From: Limenecus sp048360435
GTDB lineage: Bacteria; Cyanobacteriota; Vampirovibrionia; Gastranaerophilales; Gastranaerophilaceae
Reading direction: 5' to 3'
Length of the DNA stretch: 64,000 bases
NCBI GenBank assembly: GCA_048360435.1
Contig: DBGCOP010000034.1
Span: 1-64,000, forward strand
Position 1 is the first letter of the stretch. Each line of letters starts with the position of its first letter. Shown one piece after another: positions 8,222 to 15,603 of the stretch. The translations under genes and the position numbers were made by a program. The notes beneath the pieces were generated by a model. It was not told the DNA's origin. It ran no database searches and saw only the letters and a program-made list of their open reading frames with translations.

Positions 8222-8643
8222 TGAAGAATCTCTTTTTATATTTGAAATTCTATTTTTTCAAACTCTTTAGCTCAAAATATAAAATAAAAGGTAAATGCAA
8301 TCGCTGCGGAGCTTGCTGCCGCAATATAGTTTTTATGATTGAGAATGACTATGTCACAAATGAGACACAGTTTGAGCGTCTGAAGATTTTTGACAAAAAA
8401 TATCACCACTTTGAAATTTCGGGGAAAAGCTCTCGCAAAGAAAAAAACGGAGAGCAGGTTTTGTTGTTCAGATGTAAGTCTCTTGATGACAACAACAGAT
8501 GCAGGGATTATTTCTTTCGTTCGATTTATTGCAGGGAATATCCCCGTGTCACAGAAAAAATCAGACTCGGCGGATGTGAAACTTTTGAGACATGCGGATA
8601 TGAGATAGCTGTTGATAAGAAATTTGAAGAATATTTAAGATAA
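8218..8643 (+). CDS. YkgJ-family cysteine-cluster protein
   Basis: The 141-residue protein carries the zinc- or iron-chelating signature of the YkgJ/UPF0153 family: CNRCGACCRN near residue 25, then a CRDYFFRSIYCREYP segment and further cysteines near the C terminus (GGCETFETCGYE). Family members are thought to bind a metal or Fe-S cluster through these cysteines; the reaction is unknown. The N terminus is hydrophobic-aromatic (LFLYLKFYFFKLF), so the protein may associate with the membrane. It overlaps the preceding gene by four bases, and ATG at 8221 is an alternative start. Confidence 0.85.
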   Translation: MMKNLFLYLKFYFFKLFSSKYKIKGKCNRCGACCRNIVFMIENDYVTNETQFERLKIFDKKYHHFEISGKSSRKEKNGEQVLLFRCKSLDDNNRCRDYFFRSIYCREYPRVTEKIRLGGCETFETCGYEIAVDKKFEEYLR

Positions 8644-8744
8644 AAAAATATTAAATATCCTTTACATAACCTGATTTTTGGTCAATTTTTGAATCCGATT
8701 TGTTTTACATGTTTTGTGAAGTAGTCTCAAATTTTGTTGGATTC

Positions 8745-8753
8745 TGGTACAAT
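8745..8753 (+). promoter_or_regulatory. extended -10 promoter element
   Basis: TGGTACAAT fits the extended -10 pattern TGnTAnnnT. I see no good -35 box. The predicted transcript would begin at about 8760, at or inside the first codons of the following frame, which bears on its start choice. Confidence 0.45.
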
Positions 8754-8758
8754 AAAAT

Positions 8759-9403
8759 TTGCCGAATGTGAAAGGTAAAACTTTCTTGATTATTAATAAC
8801 AAAAAAATTCTGGACGGAATAAAGTTTGTAGGTCATAGTATAAACTCTCCGGAACAAAGACTGATTCAAGGTGCAACGGCACTGATGACCCAGCCTTTTA
8901 TTGACCTGAATAACAAGAATGTTGATGAGGATACCAGAATGATGTCAGTGGCGAGAACACTGGCAAAAATAATAGCCGGAACAACCGTGGGGGTTCTTGT
9001 ACGTCAGGGCAGCATCTCTTTGATAAAGGCTATGTCTCAATATAAATTCAATCCTATGGTTACGACCGGTTCTAAGCTTCAAAAGGTCAGCACACTTCGA
9101 AGCCTGTTTCTGCCTGTTTTTAAAACAGTCGGTTCAGCTATGACAGAACAGGCTGCGAAAGAAGAAATGAATCTTTATAGAAAAGGTATGGGTACATTTG
9201 TCGGAACAATGGCAGGTCTTATTACTAACTTCTTGATTGATGCACCTGCAACAAAATGGCTCACCGGAATATTTTATAAAAAGATAAAGAAAGATGATAA
9301 TCAATCGGAAAAAACTACAAACACAACTAAGCTGTCTTTGAACAACACACAAGCTTCTGCTCCTTCACTTCTTTTGAAATTGCAAAAGGAGGTGCATAAG
9401 TAA
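8759..9403 (+). CDS. hypothetical membrane protein, 214 residues (start uncertain)
   Basis: No family is recognised. The protein has two hydrophobic stretches, near residues 63-80 (LAKIIAGTTVGVLVRQG) and 141-160 (FVGTMAGLITNFLIDAPATKWL), and a polar Ser/Thr/Asn-rich tail. The open frame begins with TTG at 8759. Because the promoter's predicted start is about 8760, TTG at 8786, with AAAGGT nine bases ahead, is a plausible true start (205 residues). Its stop overlaps the ATG of the next gene by one base (TAATG) and AAAGGAGGT lies inside its end, so the pair is coupled and may form one membrane complex. Confidence 0.65.
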   Translation: MPNVKGKTFLIINNKKILDGIKFVGHSINSPEQRLIQGATALMTQPFIDLNNKNVDEDTRMMSVARTLAKIIAGTTVGVLVRQGSISLIKAMSQYKFNPMVTTGSKLQKVSTLRSLFLPVFKTVGSAMTEQAAKEEMNLYRKGMGTFVGTMAGLITNFLIDAPATKWLTGIFYKKIKKDDNQSEKTTNTTKLSLNNTQASAPSLLLKLQKEVHK

Positions 9404-10134
9404 TGGCTGTCTGGGGAAAATTTAAAGATGTAATGTTTAGAATGTACTCCGGAGACGGAGGAAAAATGCTTGTGCATATGGGCGCACTTGGCTGGATATT
9501 CAGCTCTGCGGCTCAGATAGGTGCAATTTTAACCGACAAAAAGATAGATAAATCAAAGAGAAAATTCCTTCTTCCTCAAGAGGGTGCTGATGCGGCTGTA
9601 AATGTTGTAATGTATTATTCGCTTTGTGCTGCTATCAAAAAGGCTTCTGATGTAGCGGTTGAAAGGGGATATATTATGCCGGGCAGCGTGATTGACACAC
9701 TGATGTCTATAAAACCGGCTGCTGTTCCTGCTGTTGCGAAAAAAAATTGGAAATCTCTGTTTAACAAAGAGGAATTGAAATCTCTGACAAAAACTTTCTC
9801 GTCTTTCAATAATATGAGTATGTTTAAACATGCAGGACGTGAAGAACTCCTCGCATCAAGGCTTAAACTTGTTTCTATGCAAAGAGAATTTAAAGCCTTT
9901 AAAAACGGAATGGGTGTGTTTGCTGCTATATTCGCCTCTGTTCTTGCCTGCAACATTGTTACTCCTTTTGTAAGAAATATTGTTGCAAATAAAGTTAAAG
10001 ATAAACTCAACAAGAAGGAATCGCTTGACATTCGAAAAAAACAGATTGTTAATAATATTACTACAAAAACTCCTCTTACAAAGAATTTTTCTTCTTTTCA
10101 AAATTACAACGCATTTTCAAATGTTAAAATATAA
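9403..10134 (+). CDS. hypothetical membrane protein, 243 residues
   Basis: No family is recognised. Hydrophobic segments appear near residues 22-46 (LVHMGALGWIFSSAAQIGAILT), 64-80 (AAVNVVMYYSLCAAIKKA) and 168-190 (GMGVFAAIFASVLACNIVTPFV), separated by lysine-rich loops. It shares with its upstream partner the order of a KGMGTF/KNGMGVF segment directly before a hydrophobic stretch and a phenylalanine/lysine-rich tail, which hints at distant duplication. It has a strong ribosome-binding site (AAAGGAGGT) and a one-base overlap with the preceding gene. Confidence 0.7.
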   Translation: MAVWGKFKDVMFRMYSGDGGKMLVHMGALGWIFSSAAQIGAILTDKKIDKSKRKFLLPQEGADAAVNVVMYYSLCAAIKKASDVAVERGYIMPGSVIDTLMSIKPAAVPAVAKKNWKSLFNKEELKSLTKTFSSFNNMSMFKHAGREELLASRLKLVSMQREFKAFKNGMGVFAAIFASVLACNIVTPFVRNIVANKVKDKLNKKESLDIRKKQIVNNITTKTPLTKNFSSFQNYNAFSNVKI

Positions 10135-10145
10135 TTGAATTTACA

Positions 10146-10182
10146 CCTCTTTTCAACTAGACTTAAAATGGATAAAAAGAGG
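10146..10182 (+). promoter_or_regulatory. hairpin overlapping the waaA ribosome-binding site
   Basis: CCTCTTTT (10146-10153) can pair with AAAAGAGG (10175-10182), an 8-bp stem whose 3' arm covers most of the AAAGAGGAG Shine-Dalgarno sequence of waaA. It may limit translation, or it may be chance. Confidence 0.35.
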
Positions 10183-10189
10183 AGAAAAT

Positions 10190-11458
10190 ATGTTATTTTT
10201 TAGTGTTTTGTATAATTTAGTGCTAATCTTTTTCAGCATAGTTTTGTTACCTGTAATTTTGATTGCACTGGCTGTTGTGCCGAAATTTCGCGCAGGCTTT
10301 TGGCAAAAATTGGGATTTTATAACTTTAAAATTGACAAAACAAAACAAACAATCTTCTTTCACGCTGTTTCGGTCGGAGAAGTTAACGCAATCGAAACAC
10401 TTGTTAAAAGAACGAGAAAAGAGTTTCCTGAGGCGAATATTGTTCTTTCTACGACAACAAAAACAGGACAGCAGATTGCAGAAAAAAAACTTTCAAATAC
10501 TGTGGATGTTATTACGTATTTCCCGTTTGACTATTTCTTTAGCGTAAATTCTTTTTTGAATGCGGCATGTCCTGATAAAATAATCATCGCAGAAACAGAA
10601 ATCTGGCCTGACTTTGTGTATCTGGCAAAAAGAAGAAATATACCTGTCTATATTGTAAACGGCAGACTTTCTCCAAATTCATATAAAGGATATAAAAGAT
10701 TTTCTTTCTTTTTTAAACCCGTGCTCTCACAGTATGAAGGAATCTTTATGCAAACACAGGGGGATAAGGAACGAATTCTTGACGTTGGAGCACCTGCGGA
10801 AAAAACAAAAGTTATGGGCAATTTAAAGTTTGATATAGCTCCTGTGCTTAACGATTCTGAAATCTCTGAACTGGCTGAAAGCTTGAAATTGAACTGCAAG
10901 AAAATGATTGCCGCAGCCAGCACTCATAAAGGTGAAGACGAGATTGTGCTTCAATGCTTTAAAGAAATAAAAGCTGAATATCCTGACTTGAAACTTTTGC
11001 TTGCACCAAGACACCCCGAAAGATATGAGGCTGTTGAGGCTCTTTTAAAATCAAGCGGCTTTTCTTACGGAAGAAGAAGCAAAAATGAAACCTTTGAATC
11101 AAACGACATCATTATGCTCGACACAATGGGCGAATTGATGAAAATGTTTTCTGTCTGCCACTTTGCTTTTATAGGCGGCAGTTTCTCAAAAACAGGGGGA
11201 CACAACCCTCTTGAGGCAAATATCTGGGGAAAACCCGTGCTCTCAGGTGAGTGTGTGTTTAACTTCAAAGATATATATGCTTTCCTGACAAAAACAAAAG
11301 CAGCAAAGCTTTCCTCTTCTCAAGAAGAGCTTAAGGGTGATATGAAAAAGCTTCTTGAAGATGACATTTATTATGCTCAGGCATGCAGTGATACAAAGAA
11401 AATTTTTGATGAGAACAAAGGTGCAGTTGATTTTGTAATAACTGAATTGTTGAAGTAA
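10190..11458 (+). CDS. waaA: 3-deoxy-D-manno-octulosonic acid (Kdo) transferase
   Basis: WaaA transfers Kdo from CMP-Kdo to lipid A precursor on the inner face of the cytoplasmic membrane. The 422-residue length is typical. It has an N-terminal membrane anchor (residues 1-30), the acceptor-side motif FHAVSVGEVNA near residue 60, the AETEIWPDFVYLAKRRNIPVYIVNGRLS block, and the nucleotide-sugar-binding C-terminal half with AFIGGSFSKTGGHNPLEANIWGKPVL. The presence of WaaA implies an outer membrane with lipopolysaccharide. It stands alone between two terminators or promoters and is not in an lpx cluster. Confidence 0.94.
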   Translation: MLFFSVLYNLVLIFFSIVLLPVILIALAVVPKFRAGFWQKLGFYNFKIDKTKQTIFFHAVSVGEVNAIETLVKRTRKEFPEANIVLSTTTKTGQQIAEKKLSNTVDVITYFPFDYFFSVNSFLNAACPDKIIIAETEIWPDFVYLAKRRNIPVYIVNGRLSPNSYKGYKRFSFFFKPVLSQYEGIFMQTQGDKERILDVGAPAEKTKVMGNLKFDIAPVLNDSEISELAESLKLNCKKMIAAASTHKGEDEIVLQCFKEIKAEYPDLKLLLAPRHPERYEAVEALLKSSGFSYGRRSKNETFESNDIIMLDTMGELMKMFSVCHFAFIGGSFSKTGGHNPLEANIWGKPVLSGECVFNFKDIYAFLTKTKAAKLSSSQEELKGDMKKLLEDDIYYAQACSDTKKIFDENKGAVDFVITELLK

Positions 11459-11464
11459 ACATAT

Positions 11465-11494
11465 AAAAAGACCTCCAATTAAGGAGGTCTTTTT
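11465..11494. terminator. bidirectional Rho-independent terminator
   Basis: A 12-bp perfect stem, AAAAAGACCTCC (11465-11476) with GGAGGTCTTTTT (11483-11494), encloses a six-base loop. Both arms end in A/T runs, so it can serve waaA on the plus strand and rpsR on the minus strand, which converge here. Confidence 0.93.
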
Positions 11495-11517
11495 GTTCGT
11501 GAAAAATCTATTTTTTA

Positions 11518-11748
11518 TTAGTCATATACATAATTAATTAAAGCGGCTTCTCTTGCTTTTTTTACGGCTCTTGCAAGCATTCTCTGGTGTTCTGCGCAAG
11601 TTCCGGTAATTCTTCTCGGGAGAATTTTTCCTGCTTCAGTTAAATATCTTCTGATTTTTTGAGCATCTTTGTAATCAATAACTTCTACTTTATCTGCACA
11701 GAAGTTGCAGCTTTTTCTTTTGTTTTTGTCGATTTGTGGTCTTGCCAT
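11518..11748 (-). CDS. rpsR: 30S ribosomal protein S18
   Basis: S18 binds the 30S platform together with S6. The 76-residue product has KRKSCNFCADKVEVIDYKDAQKIRRYLTEAGKILPRRITGTCAEHQRMLARAVKKAREAALI in order, the full family pattern. An in-frame extension reaches 11805, but the conserved sequence starts at MARPQIDK and AAGGAAAA precedes that ATG on the minus strand, so 11748 is chosen. It is the last gene of the rpsF-ssb-rpsR operon. Confidence 0.96.
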   Translation of the reverse strand: MARPQIDKNKRKSCNFCADKVEVIDYKDAQKIRRYLTEAGKILPRRITGTCAEHQRMLARAVKKAREAALINYVYD

Positions 11749-11857
11749 TTTTTTTTCCTTTTCTATGATAATTTCTACTTTTGGGATGTCTTGGATTACC
11801 GGCATGTCCGGAAATCCGCCAGGCTTTTACGCTCAAACTAACTTAATACGCTACGGG

Positions 11858-12259
11858 CTAAAACGGAATTTCGTCTTCACCGATTAGGTCGTCTGAGAAA
11901 TCGGTTTGTCCGAACTGGACAATCGAATCGGGAGATTTTGGCTGAGAAGCCGGTGTTGATGCTGATGCACCCATTTTTTCGACTGCGAAAGCATCAATCT
12001 CTACGATTCTTTTTTCTGAACCGTCTTCGTTCTTGACGGTGTTGTTCTGGAGTCTGCCTTCAACAACAACTCTGTCTGACTTGTTGATTGTTTCGGCGAC
12101 TGTTTCAGCCAAATTGCCTTTGGCTACTATTCTAACCAGCGTTTCTTCATTGTCGGAAATGTTCAAAGCAAATGCCGAAATTGGCACATTGTTTGAAGTA
12201 AAACGCTTTTCCGGCGCTCTGTAAACTGTTCCTGATATAACTGCTTTTGCTAAGCTCAT
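11858..12259 (-). CDS. ssb: single-stranded DNA-binding protein (housekeeping copy)
   Basis: The 133-residue protein has an N-terminal OB fold (AKAVISGTVYRAPEKRF ... VVVEGRLQNN) and a short flexible linker. The C-terminal acidic tip, DDLIGEDEIPF, is the docking site for replication and repair partners in bacterial SSBs. Its position between rpsF and rpsR is the classic bacterial arrangement. AGGAGCGGAAA precedes the ATG on the minus strand. A second ssb without the tip is at 29132. Confidence 0.95.
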   Translation of the reverse strand: MSLAKAVISGTVYRAPEKRFTSNNVPISAFALNISDNEETLVRIVAKGNLAETVAETINKSDRVVVEGRLQNNTVKNEDGSEKRIVEIDAFAVEKMGASASTPASQPKSPDSIVQFGQTDFSDDLIGEDEIPF

Positions 12260-12282
12260 TTTCCGCTCCTGATATTTCCTGA

Positions 12283-12579
12283 CTATGCGTTAACTTTAGA
12301 ATCTTCCATAAACATGATTCTTAAGATATTATCGTTCAATCTCAATTGTCTCTTGAGTTCAACAACTTTATCAGGTGCAAGGTCCATTCTTTGTGCTACA
12401 AAGTGACCGTCTCTGAAGTTTTGGATGTCGTGAGCCAATTTTTTTCTGCCCATTTTGTCGGTAGCAAAAACATTGCCGCCCAAAGATTTAACAATATCTT
12501 CTATTTTGGCAATTATTTTATCGGCTTCTTCAGCATCCATATTTGGTTTAATGATTGTGAGTAATTCGTATTTTCTCAA
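12283..12579 (-). CDS. rpsF: 30S ribosomal protein S6
   Basis: S6 pairs with S18 on the 30S platform. The 98-residue product begins (M)RKYELLTIIKPNMDAEEADKIIAKIEDIV and continues with KMGRKKLAHDIQNFRDGHFVAQRMDLAP, the S6 fold. The frame is open to 12645, but the family normally begins just before RKYELL. A TTG codon at 12579 with AAAAGGAG eight bases upstream is the supported start, and the extra 22 residues are rejected. It is the first gene of the rpsF-ssb-rpsR operon, 117 bases downstream of leuC. Confidence 0.95.
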   Translation of the reverse strand: MRKYELLTIIKPNMDAEEADKIIAKIEDIVKSLGGNVFATDKMGRKKLAHDIQNFRDGHFVAQRMDLAPDKVVELKRQLRLNDNILRIMFMEDSKVNA

Positions 12580-12696
12580 TTTTCTGCTCCTTTTCCGATT
12601 TTTCACGTGTAAAGGTAAAGTAACATAAACAAAATTTGAATACAAACATTTTTCGTCCGAAATCTTACGGATGCGTAATAATTTGCCCCGTTTGTC

Positions 12697-13965
12697 TCAG
12701 TCCAGTTCTTCGGGTGAAGCAATCCTTCCTAAAACAGCACTTGCAGCAGCAACGGCTGGTGAAGAAAGATAGACTTCGCTGTCAACGTGTCCCATTCTTC
12801 CTACGAAGTTTCGGTTTGTTGTGGAAATTGCTTTTTCTCCTTCTGCAAGAATTCCGGCATATCCCCCCAGACATGGGCCGCAGGTAGGCGTAGATACTGC
12901 ACCTTCCGCTTCGATAATGGTTTGTATATAACCAAGCTTCATTGCTTCAAGATAAATATCCTGTGTTCCCGGAAATACAATCAGCCTTACGTCAGGATGA
13001 ACCTTTCTTCCTTTGAGAATTTCAGCCGTAACTTTCAAATCCTCTAGACGTCCGTTTGTGCAGCTTCCTATAACGGACTGGTCAATTTTTACTTCTCCGA
13101 CTTGTGAAATTGGCCTTGTGTTTTCGGGAAGATGAGGGAAAGCGACAGTCGGCTCTATTTTTGAGACATCGTATACAAGAACTTTTTCATATTCCGCATC
13201 CGAATCGCTTGTGAAAAATACAGGTGTTCTGAGGCTTCTGCCTTTCAGGTATTCTTTTGTAATTTCATCCGGTACAATGATTCCGTTTTTTGCACCAGCT
13301 TCAATAGCCATGTTGCAGATTGTCAAACGACCGTCCATGTCCATTTCTTCGATAGCTGTTCCTCCTATTTCAAGTGTTTTGTAAAGTGCTCCGTCTACAC
13401 CGATGTCTCCTATAAGATGAAGAATCAAGTCCTTTGCACTTACCCATTTGTTCAGCTTTCCGTTGAATTCGACTTTGATCGTTGAGGGTACTTTGAACCA
13501 GGTATCACCTGATGCCATTGCACAGGCAAGGTCTGTTGAACCTACGCCGGTTGAAAATGCACCCAGTGCTCCGTATGTGCAGGTGTGAGAGTCAGCTCCA
13601 ATGATTAAATCACCTGCTGTCACAATGCCTTTTTCAGGCAAAAGTGCGTGTTCAATACCCATTCTGCCTACTTCAAAATAGTTTTTCAGGTTTTGTTCTT
13701 TTGAAAATTCACGAACCATTTTTGCCTGTTGTGCAGACTTTATGTCTTTGTTTGGGACAAAATGGTCAGGAACAAAAACAACTCTGTCTTTGTCAAAAAC
13801 CTTGTCCACACCGATTTTTTTAAATTCTTTTATGGCGACGGGGCCTGTTATGTCGTTTGCGAGGGTAATGTCAACTTTTGCGCTAATCAAATCACCGGCT
13901 TTCACAGACTCAAGCCCTGCATGTGCGGCAAAAATCTTTTCTGTAATCGTCATTGGACGTTTCAT
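12697..13965 (-). CDS. leuC: 3-isopropylmalate dehydratase large subunit
   Basis: LeuC with LeuD isomerises 2-isopropylmalate to 3-isopropylmalate in leucine synthesis, using a [4Fe-4S] cluster. The 422-residue length marks the shorter archaeal/clostridial type rather than the 466-residue E. coli type. Diagnostic segments are ITEKIFAAHAGLESVKAGDL, GADSHTCTYGALGAFSTGVGSTD, and the cluster cysteines in IGSCTNGRLEDL and TCGPCLGG. GGAG lies eight bases before the ATG. No leuD is adjacent, so the small subunit must be elsewhere. A related gene at 56208 shares the fold but differs in its substrate loop. Confidence 0.9.
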   Translation of the reverse strand: MKRPMTITEKIFAAHAGLESVKAGDLISAKVDITLANDITGPVAIKEFKKIGVDKVFDKDRVVFVPDHFVPNKDIKSAQQAKMVREFSKEQNLKNYFEVGRMGIEHALLPEKGIVTAGDLIIGADSHTCTYGALGAFSTGVGSTDLACAMASGDTWFKVPSTIKVEFNGKLNKWVSAKDLILHLIGDIGVDGALYKTLEIGGTAIEEMDMDGRLTICNMAIEAGAKNGIIVPDEITKEYLKGRSLRTPVFFTSDSDAEYEKVLVYDVSKIEPTVAFPHLPENTRPISQVGEVKIDQSVIGSCTNGRLEDLKVTAEILKGRKVHPDVRLIVFPGTQDIYLEAMKLGYIQTIIEAEGAVSTPTCGPCLGGYAGILAEGEKAISTTNRNFVGRMGHVDSEVYLSSPAVAAASAVLGRIASPEELD

Positions 13966-14106
13966 TCTTTTTCTCCAACTTTGTAAATTTATAAAAAATT
14001 TTATTATAAATGTAACATTTTGTAAATCGTACTTTGATTTTTTTAAATTTGAACTTTTTTGATGCCGATATACAACTTATAGAATCAAGGAATGAAAGGT
14101 GTGCGT

Positions 14107-15477
14107 ATGAGTATGTTCAACAAGAATATGAAAATCGGGGAAGGTCAAAAGTATGATACAACACAGGTCTCTACTGAAGGTATATCGGCTGAAGAACGTG
14201 CCGAAATGGAGAAAAAGAACAGGAAAATGATTGATATCTTCAAAGCTTTTGATGTTGATGGAGACGGAAGTTTGAATAAACTCGAACTGGCTGCGGCAAT
14301 GGATGCATTTTCAAAACTTGATTATGATGGAGGAAAAGACGGCAAGCTCTCCAAAAAAGAACTTAAAAAAGGTGCAGAACAATTTAACGAGGCTTTCAAA
14401 GATTTAGGTGTAAATATTGAAGGCAAAGACCTCAAAGCCTTTTTAAAAGGGGTCAGAAAATATACAAAAGATGACGAAAAAACTTCAACTCAGGGTGTTT
14501 TAGATGACTATGCCGCTGAAGTTCAAGCAAAGGCGGAAGCAGAAGCTAAGGCAAAAGCTGAAGCTGAGGCAAAAGCAAAAGCGGAAGCAGAAGCAAAAGC
14601 CAAAGCTGAGGCCGAGGCAAAAGCAAAGGCGGAAGCAGAAGCGAAAGCCAAAGCAGAAGCAGCAAGACTTGCTACTCCAACAGCATATACAATTCAACCA
14701 AATGAAAGACTTGATGATTTGTTGAAACGTTCTCTTAAAGCTCAGGGCAAAGAGGTTAACGATGAAACTCTTGCCGAAGCGAAAGCGGAGTTCATAAAAA
14801 ATAATCCGGGTGCTCTTCACGGACCGAAAGGCAAGGAATATCTTTATATGGGCGATACAGTGAAAATTGCCGGCGGACTTGAAGACAAAGGTAATGCTGA
14901 TGAAATAAAAGCACAATACAGAGCTGATCAGGCTGAAAAACGAGCAAAAGCGGAAGCCGAGGCAAAAGCAAAGGCAGAAGCGGAAGCTAAAGCAAAAGCA
15001 AAGGCAGAAGCGGAAGCTAAAGCAAAAGCTGAGGCAGAAGCGAGACGACGTGCATTGGCACCTAAACCTTATGTGGCTGAGCGCAGTTCGACGTATGTAG
15101 CACCAAGGGTTCCTGTTGAGCCTGTAACTGTTAAAAAAGTAGAACCCCAGAAACCTGATCCTAAAAAACTTGCAGCTATGAATAAACATCCGCTTATGGA
15201 ACAGCTGCCAAACGGCTACTCACGCCGTGATATTCCCGGTTTTAATGATGCATATTACGACAAGAACGGAAATCGTATTACTAAGCAAACGTATATGAAA
15301 GCTCGCGGTAAAAAAGATCCGAAAATAGACAGAATGGTTGCTCATCCGATACTTGAACAACTGCCAAACGGTTATACAAAAAGAGACAGAAGCGGTCCGG
15401 GCGTGTTCTATTATGACAAACAAGGCAATATGATTACTGAGGCTGAGTACCAAAGAGCTAAAAAAGCCGGTCATTAA
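14107..15477 (+). CDS. EF-hand / LysM-like protein with Ala-Lys-Glu repeats
   Basis: The roughly 457-residue product begins with two EF-hand-like loops (DVDGDGSLNKLE and the longer DYDGGKDGKLSKKE), then about 45 residues of AEAKAKAEA repeat, a LysM-like domain (YTIQPNERLDDLLKRSLKAQG ... YLYMGDTVKI), a second Ala-Lys-Glu repeat, and a C-terminal duplicated unit (HPLMEQLPNGYSRRD..YYDKNGNRIT and HPILEQLPNGYTKRD..YYDKQGNMIT). No signal peptide is seen. I chose ATG 14107 because AAAGGTG lies five bases ahead; ATG 14092 has AAGGA immediately against it. A weak promoter (TTGAAC 14049-14054, TACAAC 14071-14076) would start a transcript near 14083. LysM domains bind glycans in peptidoglycan, so a wall-linked calcium-responsive role is possible but unproven. 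Confidence 0.75.
   Translation: MSMFNKNMKIGEGQKYDTTQVSTEGISAEERAEMEKKNRKMIDIFKAFDVDGDGSLNKLELAAAMDAFSKLDYDGGKDGKLSKKELKKGAEQFNEAFKDLGVNIEGKDLKAFLKGVRKYTKDDEKTSTQGVLDDYAAEVQAKAEAEAKAKAEAEAKAKAEAEAKAKAEAEAKAKAEAEAKAKAEAARLATPTAYTIQPNERLDDLLKRSLKAQGKEVNDETLAEAKAEFIKNNPGALHGPKGKEYLYMGDTVKIAGGLEDKGNADEIKAQYRADQAEKRAKAEAEAKAKAEAEAKAKAKAEAEAKAKAEAEARRRALAPKPYVAERSSTYVAPRVPVEPVTVKKVEPQKPDPKKLAAMNKHPLMEQLPNGYSRRDIPGFNDAYYDKNGNRITKQTYMKARGKKDPKIDRMVAHPILEQLPNGYTKRDRSGPGVFYYDKQGNMITEAEYQRAKKAGH
14526..14664 (+). repeat. degenerate Ala-Lys-Glu codon repeat
   Basis: Tandem copies of a roughly 12- to 18-base unit coding AEAKAK and variants make up this tract; a second similar tract lies at about 14940-15045. 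The copies differ at third codon positions (GCA/GCT/GCG/GCC, AAA/AAG), so they are probably selected at protein level rather than recently amplified. The product would form a charged single alpha-helix or coiled coil linking the flanking domains. Confidence 0.8.
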
Positions 15478-15497
15478 AAATATTTTGAATATTTATG

Positions 15498-15526
15498 AAA
15501 GACCTGAGTAAAATCAGGTCTTTTTT
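15498..15526 (+). terminator. Rho-independent terminator
   Basis: AAAGACCTGA (15498-15507) pairs with TCAGGTCTTT (15514-15523), a 10-bp perfect stem with a six-base loop followed by a T run. It separates the EF-hand gene from glgC. Confidence 0.92.
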
Positions 15527-15560
15527 CATACATTTATTATATTCATTTTCCTCTCGGATG

Positions 15561-15584
15561 TGGTATGATTAACTTACATAAGTT
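15561..15584 (+). promoter_or_regulatory. glgC promoter with operator-like palindrome
   Basis: TGGTATGAT (15561-15569) is an extended -10 element. The inverted repeat AACTTA-CA-TAAGTT (15571-15584) follows immediately, over the expected transcription start. The symmetry and position suggest a repressor site. The regulator is unknown. Confidence 0.5.
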
Positions 15585-15603
15585 GATTTGATAGGAGTGT
15601 TTT

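Noticed and set aside
11749..11805. 19-residue N-terminal extension of ribosomal protein S18
   Set aside because: The family start MARPQ has its own ribosome-binding site and the extension is not part of S18.
12580..12645. 22-residue N-terminal extension of ribosomal protein S6
   Set aside because: The conserved S6 sequence starts at the TTG at 12579, which has a strong ribosome-binding site; the extension has none.
14500..15189. Minus-strand open frame of 229 codons opposite the Ala-Lys-Glu repeats
   Set aside because: Its Phe/Cys/Arg-rich repeats are simply the complement of the GCN-AAA-GAA repeats.
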